Source: Apostichopus parvimensis (Eukaryota > Echinodermata > Holothuroidea > Aspidochirotida > Stichopodidae). Taken from it: a stretch of 59,135 nucleotides of DNA. The notes under the pieces were generated by a model. The model was not told the origin of the DNA and did no database searches. It saw nothing but the letters and a program-made list of their open reading frames with translations. Where the stretch lies: the NCBI GenBank assembly GCA_000934455.1, contig KN883793.1:91148-150282 (forward strand), given 5' to 3'. A program made the translations under genes and the position numbers. This document shows, piece by piece, positions 36,101 through 47,180 of the stretch (its first letter is position 1; the number at the start of each line of letters is the position of its first letter).

Positions 36101-38670
36101 CCCAATCAAGAATTTTCTTGTGTCTCACAAATTTAATGTAATATTTTATATTTTCATGTTAACATCTTTAAAACTATTTCCATATCATTTCATTAGTCAC
36201 GGTGTGATTTGGGAGGAGGTGGGACTTCTCAATGACCTTGTCTGTCCCTTAGTGGTCAGGAATGTAATGGTAAAGCCAGATTGGGACAAGTTAAATTGCA
36301 ATATGCATCTTTTAAAAGCGCACTCCTTTAAAAACAATGTCAAACACCACTCATGTCATAAACTCTTCACATAAACGATGAGTATCAAATAACCAGAGTT
36401 CTTCAGGGTATAATGATACCATATATAGAGCTCAGTCAATTTTTACTCTCTTATGTCGGGTGTCCTCGAAACATGTCGAGAGTCCTGTTGCTACAAACCG
36501 ACACACCCTGATAGAATCAGGCTTGCAAAAGAGTGAGGAGAAATGCATGGTTTCAAGATTAGCAATAAAATGTTAATACTTAGGTATACAATGCACTAAT
36601 CAAATTGAACACATATATAATTATATAATGTTCATTAGGTAAATATATGAACCAAACATGCTTGTTATAACCAACTTGTCCAGGACTGATAGCGAATTAT
36701 ATACATTTTTTAGTTATTTTTTTTTTCTTGTGGAAAGTACTGAATCATAGCAGTAAATATCATAGCATGTAAAATTTTCTTTTTCCATATTCATCTTCAA
36801 TCATGTCAACCAACTGGATTATAGCTAAACATCTACAAATATCTATTTAGATAAATATGTAGGATTGCAAGATATATGAAGAAAGAAACAGCAAGAACAG
36901 CTACCAGAAAAGCATTTAGCCAAAGCAGGTCTGAAAAAATGAACTTTTGATGAATTTTTTAATACCACATGGCCTTTAGCAATTTATATAGGATAGGATG
37001 AGTAGTGTTGTCTGGAGACATACAGTGTAACTGATGATTGAAGTAAACTGTATTATTATAGAAAAGGAGGCATCTCCAATTTCGTTTTAGCAAATGTTCC
37101 TCTTCACAAAGATAAAATAAGATGTGTAGAGCCTTAGAACAACAGACCGATATTAATTGCAATTTTCTTGGGACAATGTCTTTAAGATGTTTTTCAGTTT
37201 TCTTAAAACTGTCAACTTTTGAAAAGTTACTTCTTCCATGTACAAACAAGGTGTCCCTTTAATATGTAATATTAATATGATTTATTCTAAAGAAACTAAT
37301 ATGAAGGGCATTATACCACAAATATAATGAAGATATGATGAGAAGGAGACTTGAAACAATCACCGACAGAGGCAAGATCCAATTGACACAACTTCGCAAG
37401 GCTACAGAAGATTGCCTACTATTGCGATTCAATGTTTTCTCCCTGCTGACATGCAGAAATTTGCGAGAGAGAACAGTCTCTAACGAAGGAATAATTTCAT
37501 TTATTGGACCTGCCATGCTGCTTCCACAGACTATGTTGTAGGAAGGATATTAGTTTATCAATGTATAATCACTGCTACCGTGGGTTAATATTAGTTAACT
37601 GAATTGATTATCGTCGGTTTGCCACATTGTCTTGCCCTCTAAAACGGCAGCTGAAAACTTTGAAATTAGTAAGTTAGATCAAGGTATTTGCAATCTTATG
37701 TAGAGGGAGCATACATATGCAGTGTCATATTTCACATGGTGGGATATGGAGATGGTCTGAAAAGAATGTCAAAACCTTAAAAATTTATAAGAATGAAATG
37801 TGGATTTTGACAAAGAAATCTTGCAATTTAATTGACTACAGTATTTATACACACGCATGGTACTGCTACCAATTTGTTTAAAATGTATTTTCCTTCCAGC
37901 CATCAAATTTCCTCCTCCCGACCCCCTGCCCCCCCTTACCATCCCCATGTCGGTAGCTTGGTTTGTTCTTGGATTTTTCTCCCTCAAGGATGTGAAATTG
38001 AGTATTGAAATTTTTTTTAATCATTTTCTTTCCAAGATCCTCTTTTCCTCTTCTCCTCTTCCCTTCCTCCACACAAATTGAGTGCAAACAGCAACAAATT
38101 GGCATACATCACAGTTCACTGTTTCCAATGTACAACACAGACACATAGCCTGCATTCATCTGTCAATATGGAAAACAGTAATTTCAATTATCTCCACAAT
38201 ATATACACAGTTGTGAGATATTTTGACATACATGCTGATAGTTTCCAACACTTTATAGTCTACCAGCAACATTTGTATTCTGCGATAAAGATTGCCCAAT
38301 TCAGCTGGCGCGACTAAACAGTTCTACGTGTTCGGCTGAGGTAGTGCATTCTGTTCAAACGTGTAAAATCTAAGCAGTCCATGCAGTCTGCACCATTGAA
38401 TCCTAATTAAATGTCTCATTATTATCTAAGTACATGGCTATTATGTGGATGATCCATGACAAGAAGAGAGCCATTTTCAGTAGCAGATTCTGATAAGCTT
38501 TCACAAATCATGAGGTTGAATTGAACTGACAAGCTAAACATACTATAGACCATTTTACAGTTCTAACAAGGTTTCTGTTTGTTGGTGCTAAAGATCACTT
38601 TGTAGTTTAGGTTCATCTTCCCACCCCTTCACCCTTCCCCACCTTCCCTGCAAATCTCACAAATGTCAAT
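33166..38670. other. AT-rich DNA, mostly featureless
   Basis: Apart from one microexon candidate (33619-33657) nothing was recognised. A slightly GC-richer patch at 37320-37545 is open on both strands (plus 68 codons, minus 85 codons with a hydrophobic stretch) but matches no family. Pyrimidine-rich tracts lie at 36065-36100 and 38040-38065. Confidence 0.4.
33619..33657 (-). other. Candidate 39-nt microexon
   Basis: On the minus strand a long pyrimidine tract (about 33675-33705) leads to AACACAG. A 39-base phase-0 stretch reading ASKADGTSREKQP follows, then GTTTGT, a weak donor. It lies on the same strand and in compatible phase downstream of the PLC-beta exon, and is a GC-rich patch in AT-rich DNA. 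It does not resemble the conserved residues that normally follow in PLC-beta, so it would have to be an alternative or lineage-specific exon. Chance is a serious alternative. Confidence 0.22.
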
Positions 38671-39069
38671 GGAATTTTCTACACTGTGAAGAGAGCTAAA
38701 ATTTTGAATGATAGAATGAGGAGGGCGGTAGACCGGAATGGGCCGGTCACCAGGAGAGGGTGGTGCAAATTTCAAACCCTAACAGGTTTAGATATTTACG
38801 AATAAGGGAGCTTACCTGTCTCCTCACAACCTCAGCATTCCCGCTCTACCGTGTCTAGAGTGAACTGGTAACCTTTAACACCTTTAACACCTTTAACACT
38901 ATAATGGACCCTGTTGGCAAATGACCTCCCTTCTCATTCTACCACCCAAAGTGTTTAGATTGTTTAGATTGTTTTGAAGTGAATAAAAGGTTATCAAGAG
39001 CTCTAAACAGAGTACTGCAAGAGTGCAGTTGTTATGAGGAGACAGGGAGGTGAGGAGTGAAGTAAATTA
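38671..39069 (+). repeat. Family S copy split by a nested insertion
   Basis: Left part (38671-38770: gaattttctacactgtg, agaatgaggagggcggtaga, ccggtcaccaggagaggg) and right part (38979-39069: aaaaggttatcaagagctc, gaggagacagggaggtgagg, agtgaagtaaat) together match the uninterrupted copy at 52656-52843. Between them sits another family member in the opposite orientation. Confidence 0.8.
38771..38978 (-). mobile_element. Family S element nested in another copy (full length)
   Basis: About 208 bp inserted within a sister element, which defines both ends: ttcaaaccctaacaggttta on the left and tagattgttttgaa on the right, giving a short terminal inverted match (TTCAAA/TTTGAA). Inside, in plus-strand order, are gtgattacga-like sequence, cttacctgtctcctcacaac, ctctaccgtgtctaga, a triplicated cctttaaca, and ccttctcattctacca. 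The flanks gtgcaaat and gtgaataa may be a decayed target duplication of about 8 bp, as in hAT-type MITEs. No open frame, so it is non-autonomous. On its own strand it reads CAGGTAAGC, a consensus splice donor. Confidence 0.65.
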
Positions 39070-39824
39070 AGAGATGCCATTTCAGATTGAACATTGCTCA
39101 TTAAAGGTTGTGTCGTTAGAAATAAAATTTCCTTTCTCTTTCATGTGTTGATGCTAACCAAAATGTGGATCGTACAATAATGTTAAGCAAGTACATTTTC
39201 ATTTTCATTTTAGGTTTATTGCAAGGTAGAGAGAAAAGAAAATTGCACATTTTAGAATTAAATGGCTACATAAAGTAGGAAGTTTGAAGAAGTTTAGATG
39301 CAGAGATTTGATATGAAAGTCATATACCCTTTATAAGGACATTGAGAAAATATGGTAATGTAGATGGGAAAATAAGAAAACTTGCAATCTACTGGACAAA
39401 TTGGTTCATGTTTGATTCATTTCATTTTAATATGCAACATACAAGAATATTAAGCAAAGTTAACATTGCTTAAATAATAAACGAAAAAAAAAGGAAAGAA
39501 AATGATATGTAAGTGTTGAGAAAAAGAAAAACAGAGAGCCTAACATTTTGATCCTTGCCACCGTTTATATCAAGGCATGTAATATAAACCCTGCCCACAG
39601 GAAGTTGGATCAACAATATGTAGATGCAGTTCAACCATCCTGAACTTTTTGTGTTATTGCGGTTTACAAACCAGTGTGTTATACACACACAACCACCCAT
39701 GCAGACACACTTTATCGCCATTGCCTAGATTTCTTTTGCCATCTGTAAAGGAATAAAAAACAGAGGAAGAAAAACAAAACAAAGAAACTAGCTCTACCAC
39801 AATTCCTAGACTGATTTGACTCAC
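39070..39824. other. Probable PLC-beta intron sequence
   Basis: AT-rich DNA immediately downstream of the PLC-beta exon donor. The next conserved PLC-beta exon was not found here or further down to 24702. Confidence 0.5.
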
Positions 39825-39902
39825 CTTCTTCTGATCCTTCCAGTACAGGAAATACCCCTTGGGATCTACCTTTAGTGTCACAGGAATTACTGATGTCGGA
39901 TC
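39825..39902 (-). CDS. Phospholipase C beta, exon encoding part of the PH domain
   Basis: Phospholipase C beta, acting at the plasma membrane downstream of Gq-coupled receptors, cleaves PIP2 to IP3 and diacylglycerol. This single exon is 78 nt, 26 codons, phase 0 at both ends. It includes TLKVDPKGYFLYWKDQ, which matches the start of the N-terminal PH domain (in vertebrate PLC-beta 1-3 the same exon also has 26 codons, with a DP.G.(F/Y).(F/L)YW core). The acceptor is a long pyrimidine tract ending CTGCAG (39903-39908) and the donor is AAG|GTGAGT (39819-39827). The match is closer to PLCB1/2/3 than to PLCB4. The exon with the start codon (toward higher coordinates) and the next exon (toward lower coordinates) were not found, so the flanking introns are long, or the exons lie outside the window or in the gap at 40921-41009. 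Confidence 0.82.
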
Positions 39903-39910
39903 CTGCAGAA

Positions 39911-39942
39911 AGAGTATGAAAGAAAGAAAAAATTCATACTCT
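39911..39942 (-). promoter_or_regulatory. Hairpin holding the polypyrimidine tract of the PLC-beta exon
   Basis: agagtatgaa (39911-39920) and ttcatactct (39933-39942) are perfect 10-bp inverted repeats with a 12-base purine run between them. In the PLC-beta transcript the loop is the U-rich tract and the stem ends just before UUCUGCAG of the acceptor. The arrangement is seen directly. A role in splice-site control is only a suggestion. Confidence 0.4.
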
Positions 39943-39988
39943 GTCAATTAACTCAGACATTTTACACAACTATTTGCCTGTTGTTATT

Positions 39989-40035
39989 GGGTGCTAAGGT
40001 TGTGGGGAGACAGGTAAGCAAGGGAGGAAACTGTA
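39989..40035 (+). repeat. Family S fragment
   Basis: Right part only: gggtgctaaggttgtgggga, then gacaggtaagcaagggagg. Confidence 0.65.
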
Positions 40036-41480
40036 GCAGGAATAGGAAGGCAAAATAAGGAGTTGAAATAATATCGTTTCTTAGAAACTTCACGTTCTTG
40101 GTGGGAGGCACGTCTTTGTTCTGAAACATATCAAAATATTGCAGGATAGGTACCTGCTCACAGCAATTACTTTTTGAATAATGCAAGAGTAATACTGGTG
40201 TTAATTTACTATTTAGTATCCACATTTTGCACAGTTTTACTTTCCTTTACAGTAGGTCTGTATTACTTTCTTACACAGTACTCCAAATAATTTGGTTCCT
40301 TATGCAGATAAAAACTACTACGTGCATACATGCACATAAACAACCATTTGTTAGGTAACTGAGGCACTAAGTTTGATTAGCTGTAATAATGTTGTACGCA
40401 AACTAAGGTATTAAAGGTGTGATAGGGTGACAATATTTATGATAACAATCAAATGTCATAAAGATACTTTCAAGTTAACAATTCCTTTATAGAGAACATT
40501 TCAAAGTGCTTTTAAACGAAAAGAAAATTATTGTATGTTGTCTAAGGAAGTTCCTATAAGTGTTATCCCAACTTTTTGAGTCATAAAACAAAGCTTTGAG
40601 TGAGCAGACAATCACTGTACATAACAGAAGTACACTGATATGGGCAAGGCAATTAATGTTCTTTAGCACCTACGAGTCTTGTGTTTCTTCCAGGGATCAA
40701 AGTACCTTGCACACTCCCTAATGGATTCAAATTCTACATGCTGAGAATTATGTAGGATCAATCTGGCCTGGATCAAATAAACACAACTTTAGAGAATAGT
40801 GTTGATTGCATAATTAGTACTATTTGTAAATTAGACTCTGTCTGGCCTCTAACCTGATTAAAATTTGTATTTCTGGACTGCATTTACACAATCAAGTTGT
40901 TAATCCTGAAGTCTCATGTTNNNNNNNNNNNNNNNNNNNNNNNNNNNNNNNNNNNNNNNNNNNNNNNNNNNNNNNNNNNNNNNNNNNNNNNNNNNNNNNN
41001 NNNNNNNNNATATCTATATACATTCCAAACAAAACTAATTGTTCCATATGCTCGTTGGCAATAGACTTACAGGTAATTAAAATTGTTATCTTATCCCAAG
41101 CATTGTATTCTATCCAGGGACCTTTTATTCTGGTTCTTCATACCCATCCATATAAACCAGCTTGCACATTCTTATTTGCAATTAGGTAGTTATGGCACTG
41201 ACTATTTCTCCATTCTCCATAATAATCAATTAACAGTACAAGGCAAACAGTTGGTTCACATTGATGTAGTACTGTACATATACAACCTCAATAGCTAGAT
41301 GCACTGAGTGAAGTCCATAGCAGACTGTGCCATCTAGCTTTAGTTAAATTTGTGTTTTACAGTTTTGGTTTCAAAATGACAACTCGGATGGGGGAGACAG
41401 GAAGGATAGCAATTCGACACCAGATCCAATTCCAATGGCAAACAGCGCTATAAATCTATTCTTTCTACAGTACGTAGATA
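40036..41480. other. AT-rich DNA with gap, nothing recognised
   Basis: Probable first-intron or upstream sequence of the PLC-beta gene. No exon was recognised, and the sequence is interrupted by 89 N. Confidence 0.45.
40921..41009. other. Assembly gap, 89 N
   Basis: A run of 89 N. Because the length is not round it may be an estimated size. A PLC-beta exon could in principle be hidden here. Confidence 0.95.
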
Positions 41481-41650
41481 CCCCAAACCTGTCTGGTTTG
41501 GGTATTTACGAATGACAATACTTACCTGTCTCCCGTACATATGCACTCCGATATACCTACAACCTGCTATTAAGCATTCTTACACTCTGCCCCCTAATGA
41601 CCCTCTTGGGTCATCACCCTCCTCCTTCCCAACTCTACCATTTCAAAGTT
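41481..41650 (-). repeat. Family S copy, variant II
   Basis: Starts with a hairpin (ataccccaaacc, tgtc, ggtttgggtat), then atttacgaatgacaatactt, acctgtctcc, then the variant-II body (gtacatatgcactccgatat), and ends ccaactctaccatttcaaag. On the minus strand it reads CAGGTAAGT, a perfect donor. Confidence 0.7.
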
Positions 41651-41770
41651 CTGCAATGCGTTTTTCGACTAGAATTCATTCTCAGTGGAAGCTTTTGATT
41701 TCAGGACAAAGTCCACCTTTAATATATACTTCATCCACAATGAATTTCGCATTGAGGTACTCATAATTTG

Positions 41771-41835
41771 TACAGTAGAAATGGCAGAGCAAGAGTGCCA
41801 CAGTTGTGAGGAGACAGGTACATTAAGCAGTAAAT
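41771..41835 (+). repeat. Family S fragment
   Basis: gtagaaatggcagagcaaga, then agttgtgaggagacaggtac. The donor-like site is changed to CAGGTAC. Confidence 0.6.
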
Positions 41836-42451
41836 CCTGCACTGATTTACTTGAGTGACTCTGGTCAGTTTTAATCTGCCACCCAAGTGCTGCCACATAA
41901 TAACATACATGTATGTAAGATGATAATGTATTACCAAATTAGTATTCATTTCAATTATTTTGGAGCAACTTGGGATAATTGGAATGCATTGCTTCGATTC
42001 TCTCTTCCACTTGATTTGAAAGAAATATTTTAAACTTGACAATATATCTGTCATATTATACATGTATGCATACAAATGTTATGATGGCATACATACAGTT
42101 TATATACATTCATTGTCAGCTGGCCTCAGCTGCAGCAACTCCCTGAAATCCACACCAAGATTTATAAGAAAACACACCACACAAACCACAACCATACCAG
42201 TAAATTTAAATCCTTTATCCCCAAGTGTCGATTCAACGTACATGTCACCTGCATATATATCCAACCAGAATTTTCCATCTTTTCTTTTTCGTTGTTTTCG
42301 TTTTTTCCCCAGCTTTTTCTTTATTAGTCTCATTTTGGTCGGTATATCCTAACGATACGGAAATTCAAACCATCTATCGAGCCCATCAATTTACTTCACA
42401 CAAACGAATGTACATGTAACAAATATCTAACATGGCTGTCAAAAACTGCAC

Positions 42452-42718
42452 ATGCATGGCAACACTGCAGAGATCTATGTATGCGATCAAGAATTGGTTT
42501 GTCATGTTCAAGTCAGAAGCGTTTCTGAGGAAGAGTGCAGACATTGTACGGCTTATCATGATACCATCTGTCCAATGAGAACCACAGAAGAAGGATGTAC
42601 ACTATATGACACAATGCTGACAGTACCTAATAAAACATGTACTTTAAAAACTTCAGAAGAGGTGAAGCATTTAGTCATGAAAATCTCAGTAAATGCCACG
42701 GTGTTGTTCAAGACTTGA
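42452..42718 (+). CDS. Cys-rich open frame, possible exon or small gene
   Basis: An 88-codon plus-strand frame from ATG to TGA. It has coding-like composition in AT-rich surroundings and regularly spaced cysteines (YVCDQELVCHVQ, EEECRHC, TICPM, EEGCTLY, NKTCTLK). The pattern recalls a small disulfide-rich extracellular domain, but there is no signal peptide and I recognise no family. CTGCAG at 42465-42470 could be an acceptor, and GAG|GTGAAG near 42657-42665 a weak donor, in which case this is one exon of a plus-strand gene. A remnant of an unknown element or a chance frame is possible. Confidence 0.28.
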   Translation: MHGNTAEIYVCDQELVCHVQVRSVSEEECRHCTAYHDTICPMRTTEEGCTLYDTMLTVPNKTCTLKTSEEVKHLVMKISVNATVLFKT

Positions 42719-43279
42719 CAAGCTTGTATTCATTATGACAATGTTATTAAAGGCAGTTTGCTTCAATGTTTGGTTATATTTTATCTGCTCAAGTATTACT
42801 CAATATAGAATTCAAATTGATCAAACTATACATGTGCAGTTATAGATCATTTCATCTTGCGAAGATAAAGTAATTTATCAACAATTTGATTCCCTTCTTA
42901 ACTGTTTGTCACCCAGATACTTTTCCTATATACCTATACTGTAATCACATATAAAAGAGCCACTTTCTTTTTAATCTTTCCTGAAATTTTTCAGCTATTA
43001 TATACTGAAATAAAATGATAGCTAATGAACAAACATTTTGTCACATGTAATAAGGCATGACATATTTTTTTTTATCAAAACAAGTTCAAAATGTTTGAGT
43101 TATTACTTTAACAATGTGATGGACTTGAACAGAAATAATCATTTGTATCTGCATGATATCTTTTCAGCACGTTGCTACAATATACAAAGTGACTAAGATG
43201 CTACTCAATTGCAAAGGTACTGTATGTATGTGTGGCAGTTTTTGTGCATAACACCTCGTAATAATAATTATGCATGATG

Positions 43280-43360
43280 TAAATACCCCAAAACTTACTG
43301 ACTTGGGTATATACTAACAATAAGATTTACCTGTCTCCATATACACATATGCAACACCTT
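43280..43360 (-). repeat. Family S fragment, variant II
   Basis: ataccccaaaacttactgac, ttgggtat, then gatttacctgtctcc and atacacatatgcaac. Confidence 0.6.
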
Positions 43361-46300
43361 TCTAACATTAAGCCTACAAAATTAAGCTCACAAAATTAAG
43401 CTTCGGACAATACGTAACATGTTTTTTGCACTGCATGCTTCCCAGTGCAAAGGTGCGTATTTATAACAGTTTTTGTAACTTCAAAATAATTATGCATGTG
43501 TAAGCACTATGTAACCTTATGCCTTATAGTCTAGCTGGATGACACACCCTACATGTACACTGATCATTACTCCTATATTGTCATAAACCAGCCTGAGTAA
43601 CTTAAAAGTTGTACCCACAACCCTGTATGTTCAATGCCAACGCACACATTCCCCTTTTTACAATTTCATACACTTTACTGTATAAGCTAAATAGCCATTA
43701 AATACTTCCTTCACTAATAAGCTGACAAAGGACTGAGATGCCATAAAATTGATTTGTTCTTTGGTAGGCGTGACTATATAGAGTCTAGTGTCCTAATTGG
43801 TAGAGTACTGCAGTTTGTTAACCTCCGATTTAGGTTTCAGCTAATCAGTCTGGCTGCGTAATGTACCTACAGGGCATACATGATCTATGTTTCTTACTCA
43901 TTAATTGGCAGTATTATCAAATTATTTTTATGCTAATCAAGAAAGGATCTAATTTCTTTCCAAAAACATCTTTCCTAATTTAGTATTTGGACAAGTTTTC
44001 TGCTGCACTGCCAATCTTTGTGATGAGCAGCTGCAGCTATACTCATCAAGATTATAGTAGAAGCAAAACATAAACATCCATCACGATGACGAGATGTACC
44101 AGTAGACTGTCACCTGTTACGAATTGAACAGTAAACTATAGAATAGTACAATCGGGCAAAGAGAGACTATGTAGAGTTTGAACCCACACACCTAGATACA
44201 ACTTATAACTTCCATCTGAGCTGCAACATTGTCCCTATTATTAATAGCACAGAAATCAAAACTTAAAAATTCATAGTGGTAGATGATTTGTTCCTCTTCT
44301 TTACCATTTCTGTCCCTTCCTGTATTGTGCAAACAGGTGATCCTCTTCATCAGTTCAAGATAGAAACCTAAAACTGGCTTTTATTGGCTATTTAATCCGG
44401 AACAATGAAACCTTTCAACATGTATGTCACAGCTCCATCTAGCATAAACACATTATTAAAAGGAGATTAATTCGACCAGTGCTTCACTCAATGACACACT
44501 TCCACATCTACTTTCCAATCTACCATTCTGAAGACGTACTGCACATACAGTAACCTTGCGAATCATCCAAGGGCACATCTTCTTAAATTCATCTTGGGTT
44601 GAAAGTTTGGAAAATTTCATATATATGTCAGGAGACCAAGAATAAGTTTTCATCATCATCATCTTCCACGCATTATGATGAGTCCCCATGCAGCCAGCTT
44701 TATCAACATAACAAAGCAACACCGGCATTGTCTGCCCAATCGTTTGTATCATCTTGTTGCGATACGGTATTGGATTTCTTCAAATTATGTAGGATAAGAT
44801 TGTTAACAAAGGTAGTATGATTTTTTTTTCTACCTTGAATGAATTTGGGATAATTTAAAGTTCATTGTTAACTTGCATTGATGTAAATCACACAGTTTTA
44901 AATTAAGATTATCTCCCATAGCAGGTGTGCTGAATAAGGCACCTTTTGTTTTATCTTTACTGGAACTAAAACAAGCCTTCCAATGTTTCTTTTTGTGTTT
45001 AATAGTTAAATTAGTCCCCAGGCCTGGCAACAAGTTCACTTGTTACTGAATATATGCAAAGTGAGCAACATGTTATGTAATATCAATCCCAGTTGACCAG
45101 TGGCAAGAGTTTATTTAAGATAAGGCAGGATGATGCTTTATCCTGATTTGGCAGATTGGTTACTTCCCTATACCTCTGTTTAGTCCTCCCTAATACTGAA
45201 GGTTCGGTTAGCCATATGTATAAGCAGAGCACACCCCACCAGCCTGTCAAGCAGTGAAGACTCATTTTTTTGTAGTTTATCACTTATTAGTACTGTGTAG
45301 AGAGTTTATGTACATGTATTTTAGACAGCAGGATCCTGTTTAATTAATTAGTCCAGCTCTCGGCTAAAGTAACCTTTAAAATAAGTAAAGAACTTTGTCT
45401 GGAGGCCAGCTTCACCGATGTTATCGATATTCGTTGGATGGGAACATTTATGTAATATTATACTGTACGGAGATGGAGTCTCCCAGCCAGCACCAATGAT
45501 CACCATCCAGAATGAAACAGATGACCAAGAAACATATTCAGCTTATTATTTACATGGAATTATGTTTTGCTATTTATTCTAAGTTTTTCGTTGAAGGCAC
45601 CCCAATGGTAAGGCAACTATGTTGTTACTGTATCTGTTATCGAATACCTTTAATAGTAGGTAGCATCCTAATTAAGTTAATTATTATATTTGACTGAGTG
45701 GCTAAAATATTAATTATATTAATCTGACTCCAGTCCCCTGTACTCTGTTGTCCAGTGTTATTAATGTTGTCTCTGTGTCTCCTAGATAATGCTCAGAAGT
45801 CCTCATACTTCCTGAGCATTAGGATTTCTAAAGACCGAAGAAGATACTAACAAGAATTCCCCGTACTTGATTTCCCTTACATCAATTATAAGTAGTATGC
45901 CTGAGATCAGATTGTGCATTCCTTTCTTAATTTAAAAGTCATATTTTGTATTCTAATACTTTTGTAATGCATTTACAGTTCAAGACTCATTGACATTATA
46001 ATGTAATTGCTGAAGCAACATGTAGTAGCCAGAAAAGAAACTGAGTAAAGTGTTTTCTTGTCATATTGAGAAGAGTATTAAAGTTCCTCCTCAAATTAGC
46101 CACATTCACCACTTGCCCTGTCTTTTGCCAGTCCCAGTACATAAACCAAACAAAAATTATTCAACATTACACCATCTGAGTTCTCAATTTGCATGTCAAA
46201 GCTGCCATACTGGGAGAATGATATGGCATGGGAAGTCTCTAAATTCATGTTACAGGAAATCCTGTCTGGAATACACTATAACTCTATCAGCATAGGCAAT

Positions 46301-46830
46301 GTATGGCCTTAAATAATTCACTAATATTACACTGCATAGTATAACTGAACTTGAGTTCTTTCCAAAGTGCTGAAATGCATTTTTGTTGTTCCATTAGAAG
46401 GTCAGTTTCTATATATATGCAACGTACTGTATCGACACTCCCAACTGCACTTTGTCACTTGCTGGTGGTTTTCTTAGGTGCTAAGATGTGAAAATGCAAA
46501 TATATCACTATTTATAATTACATAAACAACCCATACAAGTAATAGATTCCAAAATTCAGACAAGACTCACTGACTCGCCATTTTAATGCTTGTGTTCAAC
46601 AGACTATAATTGTTAACTACTAAACTTGTATGGTTCATACAGCTCAGGGATAACCTATTATAGTGAGTCTAATAAAGTGCATCATACACACTATAACAGC
46701 TAAACCAGGTATGTAATCTAGCACGCTTGGTAAATACTTCAGTATCCAAATTATGGAAAAGACCAAGAAACCTAGGTTCCAATTCCATACAAAACTCACT
46801 GTAGGAAATTCAGTCAACAAAACGCACAAT
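43361..46830. other. AT-rich DNA, nothing firmly recognised
   Basis: Moderately open frames at 44456-44752 (minus) and 44599-44820 (plus) overlap and have no family match. A short bulged hairpin lies at 45787-45821. No splice-flanked PLC-beta exon was recognised. Confidence 0.4.
45787..45821. repeat. Short bulged hairpin
   Basis: taatgctcagaagt and acttcctgagcatta pair with one bulge around a 6-base loop (cctcat). Too short for a typical microRNA precursor. Confidence 0.8.
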
Positions 46831-46945
46831 GTTGGCACTTTGGATGGTAGAATGAGAAGGAATGGCATTGACCAGAGGAGCCAGTCATAGAGGGCGCAGA
46901 GTGTTAGGGTTGTGGGGAGATGGGTAAGCAAGGAACGAAGTAAAT
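46831..46945 (+). repeat. Family S copy, variant I
   Basis: gcactttggatggtagaatg, then gagaaggaatggcattgacc, agggcgcagagtgtta, gttgtggggagatgggtaag and gaacgaagtaaat. About 30 bases in the middle are missing relative to 48944-49097. The donor-like site is TGGGTAAG. Confidence 0.75.
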
Positions 46946-46998
46946 TCTAAACTACTTGCTACTTAGCATGGATGAATTTCTAGAAAATGATGAATAAT

Positions 46999-47180
46999 CC
47001 CCAGTAACCTATTGTTTTGGGTATGTACGTGAGTGACAATCTCCATTCTACTATGTACTTTCCCATCTACCTAACTAAAGAATTCCTGGCAGCACTGCCA
47101 CCCTCCCCCCCCCCCCCACACTACTTATCACAGATTTAGGACTCCACCCAGTTTTCCTCCTTCTGGATCTACCATTTGGA
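46999..47180 (-). repeat. Family S copy, variant II
   Basis: Left end ttttgggtatgtacgtgagt, then tctccattctactatgtact and ttcccatctacctaacta, a run of 14-15 C, and the right end ctggatctaccatttgg. The acctgtctcc core is partly lost. Confidence 0.6.

Noticed and set aside
44456..44820. Opposed frames of 98 (minus) and 73 (plus) codons as a gene
   Set aside because: No family match, simple cat/cac repeats in the middle, and no splice or start context.
45787..45821. Bulged hairpin as a microRNA precursor
   Set aside because: The stem is only about 14 bp, well short of the roughly 30 bp of an animal pre-microRNA.
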